Assembly (NCBI GenBank): GCA_013215445.1
Contig: JABSRA010000009.1
Coordinates: forward strand, 32,702 to 96,701
Source: Oceanospirillaceae bacterium
GTDB taxonomy: Bacteria; Pseudomonadota; Gammaproteobacteria; Pseudomonadales; Balneatricaceae
Direction: 5' to 3'
DNA: 64,000 nucleotides
Below, in pieces: positions 63,652 through 64,000 of the stretch. The notes under the pieces were generated by a model. The model saw nothing but the letters and a program-made list of their open reading frames with translations, searched no databases and was not told the origin of the DNA. The position numbers and the translations under genes are program-made. Each line of letters opens with the position of its first letter. The stretch's first letter is position 1.

Positions 63652-64000
63652 ATGGGATCTGTTAAAAAGATATTAATTGTAGATGATGAAGCCTCTATTC
63701 GGCAGATGATTGCCGTAGCTTTAGAGATGGCTGGTTTTCATTGCATCGAAGCTGATAATGCGCAACTAGCACACCAAATCATTATTGACCAAAAACCAGA
63801 TATGGTATTGCTCGACTGGATGATGCCGAAAATGAACGGTATAGAATTAGCCAGGAGACTGCGCAGCGAAGAGCAAACGGCCGATATCCCAATCATCATG
63901 TTAACCGCCCGCGATGACGAAGATCATAAAGTGCATGGTTTAGAGGCGGGCATCGATGATTACATCACCAAACCTTTCTCACCTAGAGAGCTGGTCGCTC
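63652..64000 (+). CDS. phoB: Phosphate regulon response regulator PhoB (partial)
   Basis: Activates phosphate-starvation genes after phosphorylation by PhoR. The window ends after 116 codons of the receiver domain. Conserved residues: acidic pair Asp11-Asp12 (VDDEASIR), phospho-acceptor Asp55 (LLDWMMPKMNG), Thr85 and Lys107 (TKPFSPREL). The DWM(M/L)P and SPREL sequence is typical of PhoB. phoR is expected next, outside the window. It could bind both Pho boxes described here. Confidence 0.9.
   Translation, partial: MGSVKKILIVDDEASIRQMIAVALEMAGFHCIEADNAQLAHQIIIDQKPDMVLLDWMMPKMNGIELARRLRSEEQTADIPIIMLTARDDEDHKVHGLEAGIDDYITKPFSPRELVA

Overview
The window reads as chromosome of a heterotrophic, probably marine gammaproteobacterium. 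The evidence is the ubiC-ubiA-phoB order at the right edge (as in Pseudomonas and its relatives), the many importers and catabolic operons for amino acids, methylated N compounds, sugars and organophosphorus, and AT-rich intergenic DNA with short repeats. I cannot name genus or species. I saw no rRNA, tRNA, CRISPR array, prophage or complete insertion sequence.

Layout. (1) 1-5140: a polyamine-type ABC importer (binding protein cut by the left edge, plus its ATPase), a hairpin-rich gap, creatinase, and a divergent LysR regulator. (2) 5141-5550: a repeat remnant and a broken TauE/SafE gene. (3) 5570-12221: a LysR regulator, a polar amino-acid ABC importer and a dgcN-dgcA pair (N-acetylation and racemisation of D-glutamate); a 163-bp MITE-like element separates importer from dgcNA. 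(4) 12564-25127: intact TauE/SafE, then a non-phosphorylating 6-deoxysugar (L-fucose-like) operon with a CUT1 ABC importer, a GntR regulator, a UxaA-type dehydratase and a Gfo/Idh oxidoreductase; a second MITE-like element lies beside the GntR regulator. (5) 25237-30712: an Lrp regulator, lysA with a duplicated 3' tail, an MFS transporter, an Asp/Glu-type racemase and a MocR regulator with a repeated operator. (6) 30757-41670: an alpha/beta hydrolase, phnN next to a heptamer repeat, an M20 amidohydrolase / Lrp / carbamoylase / diaminopropionate ammonia-lyase cluster, a NIPSNAP protein, and homoserine dehydrogenase plus aldehyde dehydrogenase with an Lrp regulator. (7) 41943-46761: small enzymes, an orphan binding protein and two hot-dog thioesterases. 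(8) 46758-58272: a phosphorus island with a TmpA-like hydroxylase, AraC regulator, TmpB/PhnZ-like HD oxygenase, LysR regulator, and a Dpp-type ABC importer in one run with a HAD phosphatase and an alkaline-phosphatase-superfamily hydrolase. (9) 58580-64000: small genes, DUF1415, ubiC-ubiA and the start of phoB.

How it fits together. Creatinase yields sarcosine and urea; a TmpA/TmpB pair would yield glycine betaine and phosphate from 2-(trimethylammonio)ethylphosphonate. Both would feed methylated-glycine metabolism. The strongest regulatory signal is a PhoB-type promoter (two 7-bp repeats, 4-bp spacer, TATATT 10 bp downstream) before the Dpp-type importer operon; a second Pho box precedes phoB. 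Together they suggest that the importer, HAD and hydrolase genes form a phosphate-starvation system for an unidentified organophosphorus compound. The tmpA-tmpB plus importer region is my best candidate for an undescribed or only partly described system.
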